IMG/VR virus record: IMGVR_UViG_3300025872_000040
Span: 53,823-117,822 of that record
Length of the DNA: 64,000 bases
DNA from: a virus
Direction: 5' to 3' (one strand)
Position numbers and translations under genes: made by a program. Positions within the stretch are counted from its first letter, which is position 1. Each line of letters opens with the position of its first letter. The notes under the pieces are model-generated. The model saw nothing but the letters and a program-made list of their open reading frames with translations, was not told where the DNA came from and searched no databases. This document shows, piece by piece, positions 54,017-59,761 of the stretch.

Positions 54017-54508
54017 ATGCGAGTACACATCGGTAAGTATCCTAACAATCCAGACAAAGAGCGCAAGATCTCAGTCAAGATCGACAAGTGGGACACCTGG
54101 TCGATGGACCACACGCTCGCACTCATCATCCACCCCATGCTGGTCCAGCTCAAGGAAACTAAGCACGGCGGTCCTTATGTCGACAACGAGGACGTACCGG
54201 AGGAGCTGTGGAACACCGACGAGCATGTAGATCCATACGCCTTAGACGATAAGTACTTTGACCGATGGGACTACGTTCTTGATGAGATGATCTTTACCTT
54301 CGAGAGCCTAACTAAAGACTGGGAGGGAGAGTACTTTATCTCTCACGGCGAGCACGAGTTCGTCGAGCACGACGACGGGTCCGGCAACGCCACCCTCAAC
54401 TGGATCAAGAAGCCAGAGGTGGACCGTGAGGGTATGGAGGCCCACGGGGACCGGATCAAGAACGGCCTGAGGCTTTTCGGTAAGTATTATATGGCCCTCT
54501 GGGACTGA
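54017..54508 (+). CDS. Conserved T4-like phage protein of unknown function
   Basis: A 163-residue acidic protein from ATG 54017 (GAGAG upstream; the longer frame from 53981 overlaps the leader). HIGKYPNN, then DNEDVPEELW and FDRWDYVLDEMIFTFESL, then GEYFISHGEHEF: a pattern seen in proteins shared by many large myoviruses. No enzymatic motif is apparent. Followed by a TTGACATTATTT promoter. Confidence 0.65.
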   Translation: MRVHIGKYPNNPDKERKISVKIDKWDTWSMDHTLALIIHPMLVQLKETKHGGPYVDNEDVPEELWNTDEHVDPYALDDKYFDRWDYVLDEMIFTFESLTKDWEGEYFISHGEHEFVEHDDGSGNATLNWIKKPEVDREGMEAHGDRIKNGLRLFGKYYMALWD

Positions 54509-54519
54509 AAAAATAGTGG

Positions 54520-54548
54520 TTGACATTATTTCTAAGGTGGTTTATATT
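54520..54548 (+). promoter_or_regulatory. Early promoter, leaderless type
   Basis: A-tract, GTGG, TTGACA, 17-base spacer TTATTTCTA..., TATATT. The ATG at 54556 lies eight bases after the -10. Confidence 0.8.
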
Positions 54549-54555
54549 ATAAATA

Positions 54556-54657
54556 ATGGCAATGACATATACACACGAGACTAGAATGAAGCCAACGACG
54601 AAGTCACACTTTAGGTCGATCCAGCCGCGAGTCAATTGCGGAGCTGCCGTCTCATGA
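54556..54657 (+). CDS. Possible 33-aa leaderless peptide
   Basis: A 33-residue Thr/Arg-rich frame (AMTYTHETRMKPTTKSHFRS) starting at the predicted transcript start, followed by a strong terminator. An independent monocistronic unit. A second ATG at 54562 is in frame. No family recognised; could instead be a small RNA. Confidence 0.4.
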   Translation: MAMTYTHETRMKPTTKSHFRSIQPRVNCGAAVS

Positions 54658-54687
54658 CATGATCTAAACCAGATCAGAGTTCAAGAG

Positions 54688-54713
54688 GCGGGACCAAGAG
54701 TCCCGCTTTTTTT
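54688..54713 (+). terminator. Rho-independent terminator
   Basis: GCGGGAC-CAAGA-GTCCCGC followed by seven T. Ends the transcript from the 54520 promoter. Confidence 0.9.
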
Positions 54714-54745
54714 ATGTTCAACAACAAGAAACTTTGTTGAACATA
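54713..54745. repeat. 12-bp perfect inverted repeat
   Basis: TATGTTCAACAA / TTGTTGAACATA with a 9-base gap, between a terminator and the promoter at 54750. Operator-like position upstream of the -35; could also form a hairpin. Confidence 0.65.
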
Positions 54746-54749
54746 TCGG

Positions 54750-54778
54750 TTGACAATATTCTCTAGGCGTGATAGACT
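54750..54778 (+). promoter_or_regulatory. Promoter for the main tRNA array
   Basis: TTGACA, 17 bases, TAGACT; 33 bases before tRNA-Lys. Likely drives the tRNA cluster from 54811. Confidence 0.6.
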
Positions 54779-54810
54779 AACAATACAGGCTGTTTGAAAA
54801 TAAACTAACT

Positions 54811-54883
54811 AGACTCCTGGCTCAACGGTGAGAGCGCCGGCCTTTTAAGCCGTGAGGTTCGGGTTCGAGTCCCGAGGAGTCTG
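54811..54883 (+). tRNA. tRNA-Lys (TTT)
   Basis: AGACTCC/GGAGTCT acceptor, G73, loop CTTTTAA. CCA is not encoded (CTG follows), unlike most others here. Confidence 0.9.
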
Positions 54884-54884
54884 C

Positions 54885-54959
54885 TGGCGCGTAGCTCAGC
54901 GGAAGAGCAAACGCTTGATAAGCGTTAGGTCGCTGGTTCAATCCCAGCCGCGCCAACCA
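54885..54959 (+). tRNA. tRNA-Ile (GAT)
   Basis: TGGCGCG/CGCGCCA acceptor, A73, CCA encoded; AACGC/GCGTT stem, loop TTGATAA. Confidence 0.93.
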
Positions 54960-54964
54960 ATTAC

Positions 54965-55040
54965 GGACTGTTAGCTCAGTTGGTAGAGCAGGAGACTCTT
55001 AATCTCTTGGTCGTAGGTTCGAGTCCTGCACGGTCCACCA
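54965..55040 (+). tRNA. tRNA-Lys (CTT)
   Basis: GGACTGT/ACGGTCC acceptor with one GU, A73, CCA encoded; loop CTCTTAA. Confidence 0.93.
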
Positions 55041-55045
55041 AATTC

Positions 55046-55122
55046 GCTCCGTTCGTCTAGCGGTCTAGGACACTGCCCTCTCAAGGCAGAGATCACGGGT
55101 TCAAATCCCGTACGGAGTACCA
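55046..55122 (+). tRNA. tRNA-Glu (CTC)
   Basis: GCTCCGT/ACGGAGT acceptor, CCA encoded; CTGCC/GGCAG stem, loop CTCTCAA. Confidence 0.92.
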
Positions 55123-55128
55123 ATACGT

Positions 55129-55206
55129 TCGGCGGTAGCACTCTAGGTGAGCGCGCTCGGCTGTTAACCGAGAATGAGGTTGGTTCGAATCCAACCCGCC
55201 GAGCCA
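55129..55206 (+). tRNA. tRNA-Asn (GTT)
   Basis: TCGGCGG/CCGCCGA acceptor, G73, CCA encoded; CTCGG/CCGAG stem, loop CTGTTAA. Confidence 0.93.
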
Positions 55207-55212
55207 AGTTTC

Positions 55213-55287
55213 GGGTGGTTAGCTCAGGGGTAGAGCGGCTGTTTTACACGCAGCGGGTCGGGAGTTCGATCCTCTCACCACCCACCA
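55213..55287 (+). tRNA. tRNA-Val (TAC)
   Basis: GGGTGGT/ACCACCC acceptor, A73, CCA encoded; loop TTTACAC. Confidence 0.92.
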
Positions 55288-55296
55288 TTAATGTAC

Positions 55297-55461
55297 CGTA
55301 AGACACAACGCTACTGAACCGATTGGTCGTCGGGTGTAGGGTAGCTGGAAGACTTACGCCTCTCTGCTTTGGAGATTGACCGCCAAAAGCACGTCGAGGA
55401 GGGCGCTGGTGCTGACCAGCAGGCAACCGTAGGAGATACGGATCAGCAACATTTTTTTTTT
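55297..55461 (+). ncRNA. Candidate structured RNA with T-run end
   Basis: Between tRNA-Val and tRNA-Ser. Nested helices CGTAAG/CTTACG (55297/55353), GCTAC/GTAGC (55310/55341), CCGA/TCGG (55319/55330). Then TCTC/GAGA, GCTGGT/ACCAGC (55405/55415), CCGTA/TACGG (55427/55437) and the alternative TGCTGA/TCAGCA (55410/55443), ending at ten T (55452-55461) directly before tRNA-Ser. No good ORF. Could be a terminated small RNA or a processing spacer. Confidence 0.5.
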
Positions 55462-55545
55462 GGAGGATGGCGTGCATGGTGCACACAGAGTCTTGAAAAC
55501 TCCGCCACCGAAAGGTTGATGGTTCGATTCCTTCATCCTCCGCCA
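55462..55545 (+). tRNA. tRNA-Ser (TGA)
   Basis: Class II; GGAGGAT/ATCCTCC acceptor, G73, CCA encoded; loop CTTGAAA. Reads UCA and UCG. Confidence 0.9.
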
Positions 55546-55559
55546 ATTCGCTGGATTAC

Positions 55560-55625
55560 TATAGAGACGGTGTCCTAGGTCTGTCTCTTGTGCTTACCAG
55601 TAGAGGAAGCCCGGAAACCTCTATA
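55560..55625 (+). ncRNA. Candidate structured spacer RNA
   Basis: Outer pair TATAGAG/CTCTATA (55560/55619), with competing local hairpins GAGAC/GTCTC (55564/55583) and TAGAGG/CCTCTA (55601/55618). Lies between tRNA-Ser and tRNA-Ala; no ORF. Confidence 0.4.
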
Positions 55626-55644
55626 AACATACGGGTAGAATTTT

Positions 55645-55720
55645 GGGCTCTTAGCTCAGCTGGGAGAGCAGTAGCTTTGCAAGCTTCAGGTCGTCGGTTC
55701 GATCCCGACAGAGTCCACCA
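55645..55720 (+). tRNA. tRNA-Ala (TGC)
   Basis: GGGCTCT/AGAGTCC acceptor, A73, CCA encoded; loop TTTGCAA. Confidence 0.92.
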
Positions 55721-55722
55721 CG

Positions 55723-55821
55723 TTTGAGAGTGAGCCTATGGCGTCTACAGGCTTATTGAGAAGTACTGGTTAGGGTTGGATCCCAACACCTCGGTGACAC
55801 AACAGCCTCATAGCTCTCAAA
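55723..55821 (+). ncRNA. Candidate structured RNA closed by an 8-bp helix
   Basis: TTTGAGAG (55723-55730) pairs with CTCTCAAA (55814-55821). Inside are a 7-bp hairpin TGAGCCT/AGGCTTA (55731/55749) and GTTGG/CCAAC (55775/55783). A three-way-junction-like fold, just after tRNA-Ala. No known family recognised and no ORF. Confidence 0.55.
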
Positions 55822-55845
55822 GCAATTACTACCTGAATACGAGTA

Positions 55846-55931
55846 GACGCGTGCAAACAAGGTCGACCGTCAGAATGTCAGGGGTAGCGGGAATACTGAC
55901 CTGAAGGCCCGCACTAGAAGCGTCGTGTTTG
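55846..55931 (+). ncRNA. Candidate RNA with interleaved (pseudoknot-type) helices
   Basis: Two interleaved sets: GACGC (55846) with GCGTC (55920) crossing CAAACA (55854) with TGTTTG (55926); and inside, GTCAG (55877) with CTGAC (55896) crossing GCGGG (55887) with CCCGC (55908). The GCGTCGTG of the first set is repeated at 55937-55944. Non-coding in all frames of any length. Confidence 0.4.
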
Positions 55932-55936
55932 TCCGA

Positions 55937-56181
55937 GCGTCGTGGATCTCGCTGATAAATGGTTCAGCATCGGACTCCAGTTTTAGAGTTTTGGCAGAGT
56001 TCGGACGAAACTGCCTTGACTTGCACGGTTCAGGTCCTGTGCTTGTGACTGTCGCTTCGGCTGACGTTTCAGACCAGATATACTCATGGCTGCTCGGGGG
56101 TTATGAGAAGAATTAAATCTGGGGCCGTCGTTATGACCGCCATGGATAGCCCGAGCCAATTTGAATAGCTGAGAGGTAAAA
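55937..56181 (+). other. Non-coding stretch with further inverted repeats
   Basis: Hairpins GGCAG/CTGCC (55993/56010) and GCAC/GTGC (near 56023/56039), then interleaved CCAGAT (56074)/ATCTGG (56117) and GCTCGGG (56092)/CCCGAGC (56150). Ends in GAGAGGT ahead of the AT-rich gene at 56182. I see no convincing gene; a 63-residue frame at 55925 lacks coding character. Confidence 0.4.
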
Positions 56182-56523
56182 ATGAGAGAATATATACCAG
56201 ACAATTGGGTTATTTTTAAAATAATCAAAGATGGTTTTATAATATACAAAGTTCTTGGAGGTTGGTCTGGTGGTTATCTTCACGGCAGTTCTTGGCAAAT
56301 GAACAGTGGAATTGTAGGTGTTACAGAAAACGCTTCTTATTATCACTTCAAAGGTTATTCTGGATCACTATATAAATGCTCCAAAACATCGTATGGTATT
56401 CGTATGAATATCGCAGCAGTTGCGGATAATTTGTTGAAGAAATATCCCGATACAGTTACGTTAATGTCTGAAGATACCAATTGGTTCGATTTGGATTTTA
56501 ATACAAGTTTGGCTCAGAGTTAG
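56182..56523 (+). CDS. AT-rich orphan gene, conserved phage protein of unknown function
   Basis: A 113-residue protein in sequence visibly richer in A/T than everything around it, so probably a recent arrival. Pattern NWVIFKI, then YKVLGGWSGGYLHGSSWQMNSGI, YYHFKGYSGSLYKCSKTSYGIRMN: this GWSGGYL-x-G-x-SW-x-NSGI and SGS-Y-C arrangement is found in small proteins of many unrelated phages. GAGAGG site before ATG. Lies between two structured non-coding stretches in the tRNA array, perhaps as cargo of a small mobile unit. Function unknown. Confidence 0.7.
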   Translation: MREYIPDNWVIFKIIKDGFIIYKVLGGWSGGYLHGSSWQMNSGIVGVTENASYYHFKGYSGSLYKCSKTSYGIRMNIAAVADNLLKKYPDTVTLMSEDTNWFDLDFNTSLAQS

Positions 56524-56584
56524 AGGGATTGTAGGTAGGACCTGTAATATAACCGCCAAGGCGATGATTGACTGGGCAACCTTC

Positions 56585-56702
56585 ATTATAACTGATGAAC
56601 ACTAGGCTATCATACCGATCCTCCGAGATCGTGACAACAGGCAAAGGTGGCGGGTACCACCGATGCAGGATGGGAAACCCCCTAGTGTTCTTCTGTTATA
56701 AT
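56585..56702 (+). ncRNA. Candidate multi-branched structured RNA before tRNA-Tyr
   Basis: Long closing stem: ATTATAAC (56585-56592)/GTTATAAT (56695-56702), a 5x5 internal loop, then AACACTAGG (56598-56606)/CCTAGTGTT (56681-56689). It encloses hairpins CGATC/GATCG (56616/56627), GGTGG/CCACC (56646/56657) and GGG-AAA-CCC (56672). It ends exactly where tRNA-Tyr begins. This is the best-supported RNA fold in the window; no family recognised. Confidence 0.6.
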
Positions 56703-56787
56703 GGGAGAGTGTCCCGAGCGGCAAAGGGGGAGGACTGTAAATCCTTTGGCTAAGCCTGCGTAGGTTCGAGTCCTACCTCTCCCACCA
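56703..56787 (+). tRNA. tRNA-Tyr (GTA)
   Basis: Class II; GGGAGAG/CTCTCCC acceptor, A73, CCA encoded; loop CTGTAAA. Confidence 0.92.
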
Positions 56788-56805
56788 ATTCTAAGTGAGG
56801 TTGCT

Positions 56806-57603
56806 ATGGAAAATCGCTGCATCGTGTTCTCTATCAAGTGGGTGAACGTTCATAGTCTTAGAGACAATGAGCACTATCACATGCTGCTGCACTCACTGAG
56901 AAGCATTAGAAAGCACAGTGACATAGACATAGTCGTCTATACCGACCCGATCGATCTTCTATTGGAGGATGAGCACCTTAGGGAAATCGCCGGCATCCAA
57001 CTCATGGAGTTCGATTCGTCCAAGTTCAAGGTAGAGGGAGACCCGTGGCTGTGGGAGTGGTCAGAAGTCGTCCTCCATAAGTGGCCGAACTGTGTAGATC
57101 TGCTTCTCAATCATAGGTACGATCGCGTGTTCTTCAGTGACCCCGACGTTCACTTCTATCAGGACCCTAACCGCATCTTCGACGCCTATACGGACCCGAG
57201 CAAGGTCTACATAAAGCGAGAAGACTGGGGTGCGGTCAAAGGGTTCAACGACGGGACGTTCATCTTGAGTCGCGAGGTTGCCGAGAAGCTGGTTGACTAC
57301 ATGACTCTCTATCCCCCCATCAGGGAGAAGATGATAGCCGACTATCGCGAGAGCAAGAAGTTTGATCCCGCGAAGCTCAAGCAGTTTAGGTGGGTCACCT
57401 ATCAACACGCTACTCGTTACATGTTTGACGAACTAGGAATAGAGGTCGAGTGGCTGGACAAGCGTTACGTCAGAAAGATGGATGACGAGCCAGGAGAGAA
57501 CTGGGTCGATGAGTTCGTGACTGACGACCTCGTGGCGGTGCACTACTACAGACACCATGCCAGAAGGTTCGTGCCGTACTTCAAGTACAGGCAGAAGTTA
57601 TGA
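56806..57603 (+). CDS. GT-A-like glycosyltransferase
   Basis: A 265-residue protein with a GT8-like pattern: DIDIVVYTDPIDLL, then DRVFFSDPDVHFYQDP with D-P-D as the metal-binding DxD near residue 110, and a WGAVKGFNDGTFILSREVAEKLV acceptor-side block. Probably transfers a sugar from a nucleotide donor to virion protein, DNA or host glycan. Begins a run of sugar genes between tRNAs. Confidence 0.75.
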   Translation: MENRCIVFSIKWVNVHSLRDNEHYHMLLHSLRSIRKHSDIDIVVYTDPIDLLLEDEHLREIAGIQLMEFDSSKFKVEGDPWLWEWSEVVLHKWPNCVDLLLNHRYDRVFFSDPDVHFYQDPNRIFDAYTDPSKVYIKREDWGAVKGFNDGTFILSREVAEKLVDYMTLYPPIREKMIADYRESKKFDPAKLKQFRWVTYQHATRYMFDELGIEVEWLDKRYVRKMDDEPGENWVDEFVTDDLVAVHYYRHHARRFVPYFKYRQKL

Positions 57604-57633
57604 CGGAATCGGTTGGTCGCGACAAATAGACCC

Positions 57634-57654
57634 GCCGGGAGCCACGGTCAGCTC
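57634..57654 (+). other. Hairpin after glycosyltransferase gene
   Basis: GGGAGC-CACGGTCA-GCTCCC, no T-run. Possible RNA processing or weak termination signal between the gene and tRNA-Thr. Confidence 0.4.
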
Positions 57655-57665
57655 CCAACAGTTTC

Positions 57666-57741
57666 GCCCGTATAGCTCATCAGGTAGAGCGCCTGTTTTG
57701 TACTCAGGAGGCGGTGGGTTCGAGTCCTGCTGCGGGCTCCA
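57666..57741 (+). tRNA. tRNA-Thr (TGT)
   Basis: GCCCGTA/TGCGGGC acceptor, T73, CCA encoded; loop TTTGTAC. Confidence 0.9.
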
Positions 57742-57746
57742 AGACT

Positions 57747-57822
57747 GGTCTCGTAGTATAATGGTCTATTATGCTCGACTGTCCATCGAGAGACGAGGGT
57801 TCGATTCCCTTCGAGACCGCCA
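57747..57822 (+). tRNA. tRNA-Asp (GTC)
   Basis: GGTCTCG/CGAGACC acceptor, G73, CCA encoded; CTCGA/TCGAG stem, loop CTGTCCA. Confidence 0.92.
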
Positions 57823-57830
57823 CTATATTT

Positions 57831-57907
57831 GCCTGGAGGGGGGTATTGGCTATCCCACCATCCTCATAAGATGGCTCAAGCTGGTTCGATGCCAGCTCTA
57901 GGCACCA
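57831..57907 (+). tRNA. tRNA with CAT anticodon (Met or Ile2)
   Basis: GCCTGGA/TCTAGGC acceptor, A73, CCA encoded; CCATC/GATGG stem, loop CTCATAA. Third CAT tRNA of the window. Confidence 0.88.
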
Positions 57908-57909
57908 AT

Positions 57910-57984
57910 CCTGCGCGTGGTGTAAAGGAAGCACGAGAGATTGTGGCTCTCTTAGCCCTGGTTCGATACCAGGCCGCAGGACCA
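57910..57984 (+). tRNA. tRNA-His (GTG)
   Basis: CCTGCGC/CCGCAGG acceptor with A73; AGAGA/TCTCT stem, loop TTGTGGC. The 5' neighbour is T and position 73 is A, so the usual G-1:C73 pair is absent, as in alphaproteobacterial tRNA-His. Confidence 0.9.
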
Positions 57985-57992
57985 ATATATAA

Positions 57993-58071
57993 CTGGGTGT
58001 AGCGTAGTCTGGTTTATCGCGCCTGATTTGGAGTCAGGAGATCGCAGGTTCGAATCCTGCCACCCAGACCA
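57993..58071 (+). tRNA. tRNA-Pro (TGG)
   Basis: CTGGGTG/CACCCAG acceptor, A73, CCA encoded; CCTGA/TCAGG stem, loop TTTGGAG. Confidence 0.92.
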
Positions 58072-58086
58072 GTTAGGGAGAGAGCG

Positions 58087-58188
58087 ATGACTCTGAAGGA
58101 GTGGCTAGAGGTGCTGTTATACGTGGCGTGGATGCCACTGACGGTGCTCGCCGTCCTCGCGTTATACATCTCTCTCCTCTTAGAATGA
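58087..58188 (+). CDS. Tiny membrane protein between tRNAs, 33 aa
   Basis: A 33-residue frame with AGGGAGAG upstream. After KEWLEVL comes one long hydrophobic helix (LYVAWMPLTVLAVLALYISLLL). Its stop abuts tRNA-Gln directly. Unknown role. Confidence 0.5.
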   Translation: MTLKEWLEVLLYVAWMPLTVLAVLALYISLLLE

Positions 58189-58262
58189 TGGGAGATAGTT
58201 TAACGGTAGAACAGTGGACTCTGACTCCTCTAGTCTTGGTTCGAATCCAGGTCTCCCAACCA
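58189..58262 (+). tRNA. tRNA-Gln (CTG)
   Basis: TGGGAGA/TCTCCCA acceptor, A73, CCA encoded; loop CTCTGAC. Confidence 0.9.
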
Positions 58263-58263
58263 T

Positions 58264-58338
58264 GGTGCCTGAGTGGGACGGTAACGCACGGGACTGCAAA
58301 TCCTTGAGAACCCGGTTCGACTCCGGGAGGCACCTCCA
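58264..58338 (+). tRNA. tRNA-Cys (GCA)
   Basis: GGTGCCT/AGGCACC acceptor, T73, CCA encoded; loop CTGCAAA. Confidence 0.92.
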
Positions 58339-58345
58339 AAGAATT

Positions 58346-58422
58346 GGTTCCGTAGCTCAACTGAAGAGAGCATCGCGCTACGAACGCGAAGGTTGAGGGT
58401 TTGAATCCTTCCGGGACCTCCA
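58346..58422 (+). tRNA. tRNA-Arg (ACG)
   Basis: GGTTCCG/CGGGACC acceptor, T73, CCA encoded; TCGCG/CGCGA stem, loop CTACGAA. A34 would need host TadA to read CGC. Confidence 0.92.
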
Positions 58423-58451
58423 TTATATCATGCCAACAGAAGAGGTATATC

Positions 58452-58679
58452 ATGTTTTGGTATGTAATACTCGTAGTGATCAACGCAAACGGCACTGCAA
58501 ACGCCACGACACACTATCCAAAGTCTCCAGCTTACAACAACGAGACTAACTGTCGCGAGTACGCCACTGTGTTGGCCGATAAGGTTCAACTTGAGAAGGG
58601 TACCAGCAACGCGAAAGTGTTCTGGAAGTGCGAGTCACTCTCGTACGAGACAATTGCTAAGACCCTCCCTCGTACGTGA
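58452..58679 (+). CDS. Small possibly exported protein, 75 aa
   Basis: A 75-residue protein from ATG 58452 (AGAGG upstream). Short hydrophobic start (FWYVILVVI) then NATTHYPKSPAYNNETNCREYA and a second Cys near the end (WKCESL), so possibly a small periplasmic protein with one disulphide. The pattern (N-CREYA, F-KC) recurs in small phage and bacterial proteins of unknown function. Confidence 0.6.
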   Translation: MFWYVILVVINANGTANATTHYPKSPAYNNETNCREYATVLADKVQLEKGTSNAKVFWKCESLSYETIAKTLPRT

Positions 58680-58718
58680 AGTATAAATGTATAGTTAGAA
58701 TCAGCGCAGAGAGCATCA

Positions 58719-59594
58719 ATGATCCTCATAACGTCGGCAGTCGAGACTTATCCTAGAAAGATAATAGACTGCATCAAGAGCAGATCAAGGGTGCCGGCGA
58801 TAGTAGTCAACCTCAAGAGAGACCCGCGCTTGCTCAGGAACTTGAACCCGAGTCTGACGCTAGTGCACTTCAGAGGAACTGGTTATAATGCCCTCACGCG
58901 CGACGGAAGGTTTGAGATCATAAACAGCCTCGAGTCGATCACCAACACGACGAGAAAACACTATGGCCAGATGAAGGCTATCTCTCTCGGAATACGCAGT
59001 CCCGACACGGATCCACTTCCGATAGAAGGTGGAAGTCTAGCCGTCATAGAGTCGCGCGTCGCCGCTGCGTTCGAGAGTAGGGGATGGACTAGCTGCGTCA
59101 TAAAGCCGTCGACGTCGCGCGGACAGGGCGTCTTCGTCCTGAAGCTAGAACGAGACACGTTTAGAGAGACGCTCATGGGTATCAACCTCGAGATACCGGA
59201 GTGGTTCATTCAGGAGACTGTCTCTTTCAAGAGACTAGTTCGAGTCATGACTATCGGAGGCAAGATCGTCGAGGGGGCTGTAACTTACGACTACCCAAGA
59301 GACGGGAACTGGAAGTGCAGCGTGTGCATGAACCCACTAGCACTTCACGAGAGAGATCCAAGCCCGGAGCTTCTTGACTTCATACGGTTGATAACTCAGC
59401 GACTAACCCTTACAGACAGTCGAGGCATATCTTATATCGACGTCTTTGAGACCGAAAATGGATACGTCTATAATGAGACTAATACTAGTTGCAACCTAGT
59501 GCATCAAGAGAGAATAACTGGAGTGCCTCTAGCAGACATGACTGCCGAGTACCTACTCGGTGAGCATGACAGGCATCTATCCAGGCGGCCGTAG
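58719..59594 (+). CDS. ATP-grasp ligase-like protein (RimK-type)
   Basis: A 291-residue protein with RimK-type ATP-grasp features: IKPSTSRGQGVFVLKLE near residue 130 (Lys and glycine-rich loop), PEWFIQETVSF and LVRVMTIGGKIVEGAV, and the metal-binding end YIDVFETENGYVYNETNTSCN near 245 (D-E-N). Such enzymes activate a carboxylate as acyl-phosphate to form a peptide or amide bond. TATAAATG lies 30 bases before 58719. Its 3' end overlaps tRNA-Gly by ten bases. Substrate unknown. Confidence 0.65.
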   Translation: MILITSAVETYPRKIIDCIKSRSRVPAIVVNLKRDPRLLRNLNPSLTLVHFRGTGYNALTRDGRFEIINSLESITNTTRKHYGQMKAISLGIRSPDTDPLPIEGGSLAVIESRVAAAFESRGWTSCVIKPSTSRGQGVFVLKLERDTFRETLMGINLEIPEWFIQETVSFKRLVRVMTIGGKIVEGAVTYDYPRDGNWKCSVCMNPLALHERDPSPELLDFIRLITQRLTLTDSRGISYIDVFETENGYVYNETNTSCNLVHQERITGVPLADMTAEYLLGEHDRHLSRRP

Positions 59595-59659
59595 CTCAAT
59601 GGTAGAGCAAGACGTTGCCAACGTTTAGACGAGGAGTTCGATTCTCCCCGGCCGCTCCA
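59585..59659 (+). tRNA. tRNA-Gly (GCC)
   Basis: GCGGCCG/CGGCCGC acceptor, T73, CCA encoded; AGACG/CGTTT stem, loop TTGCCAA. The 5' end lies inside the ATP-grasp gene. Confidence 0.92.
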
Positions 59660-59664
59660 ATATC

Positions 59665-59742
59665 GCCCCACTAGCCCAACTGGTTAGAGGTGCTTGCCTT
59701 AGAAGCAAGAGGTTCTCCGTTCGAATCGGAGGTGGGGCACCA
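59665..59742 (+). tRNA. tRNA with TAG anticodon (Leu), short variable arm
   Basis: GCCCCAC/GTGGGGC acceptor, A73, CCA encoded; perfect CTTGC/GCAAG stem, loop CTTAGAA; T arm CTCCG/CGGAG. Variable loop is only five bases, unlike bacterial Leu tRNAs. D-arm sequence (TAGCCCAAC-GG) resembles the minus-strand UAA tRNA at 14056. Confidence 0.85.
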
Positions 59743-59761
59743 AACAAACTTACTAGCGTTC

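Noticed and set aside
54971-55207. Antisense ORF (78 aa, minus) with text such as RVGFEPTSF and RTRTYDQEIKSLL
   Set aside because: It is the reverse translation of conserved tRNA arms, a known false-gene pattern; the plus strand clearly encodes tRNAs there. The same holds for the minus ORFs at 53463-53771, 55244-55546, 57704-57985, 58073-58507 and 63719-63997.
55925-56116. 63-aa ORF in the non-coding stretch
   Set aside because: No ribosome site, poor coding character and full overlap with paired RNA elements.
56589-56700. Hammerhead ribozyme (CTGATGA core present)
   Set aside because: The CTGATGA is not followed by the required GAAA after stem II; the opposing strand reads CTTCT.
55721-56702. 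Group I intron or tmRNA
   Set aside because: Flanking tRNAs are complete, no split exon is seen, and neither intron P/Q/R/S cores nor a tmRNA tRNA-like domain with tag reading frame was found.
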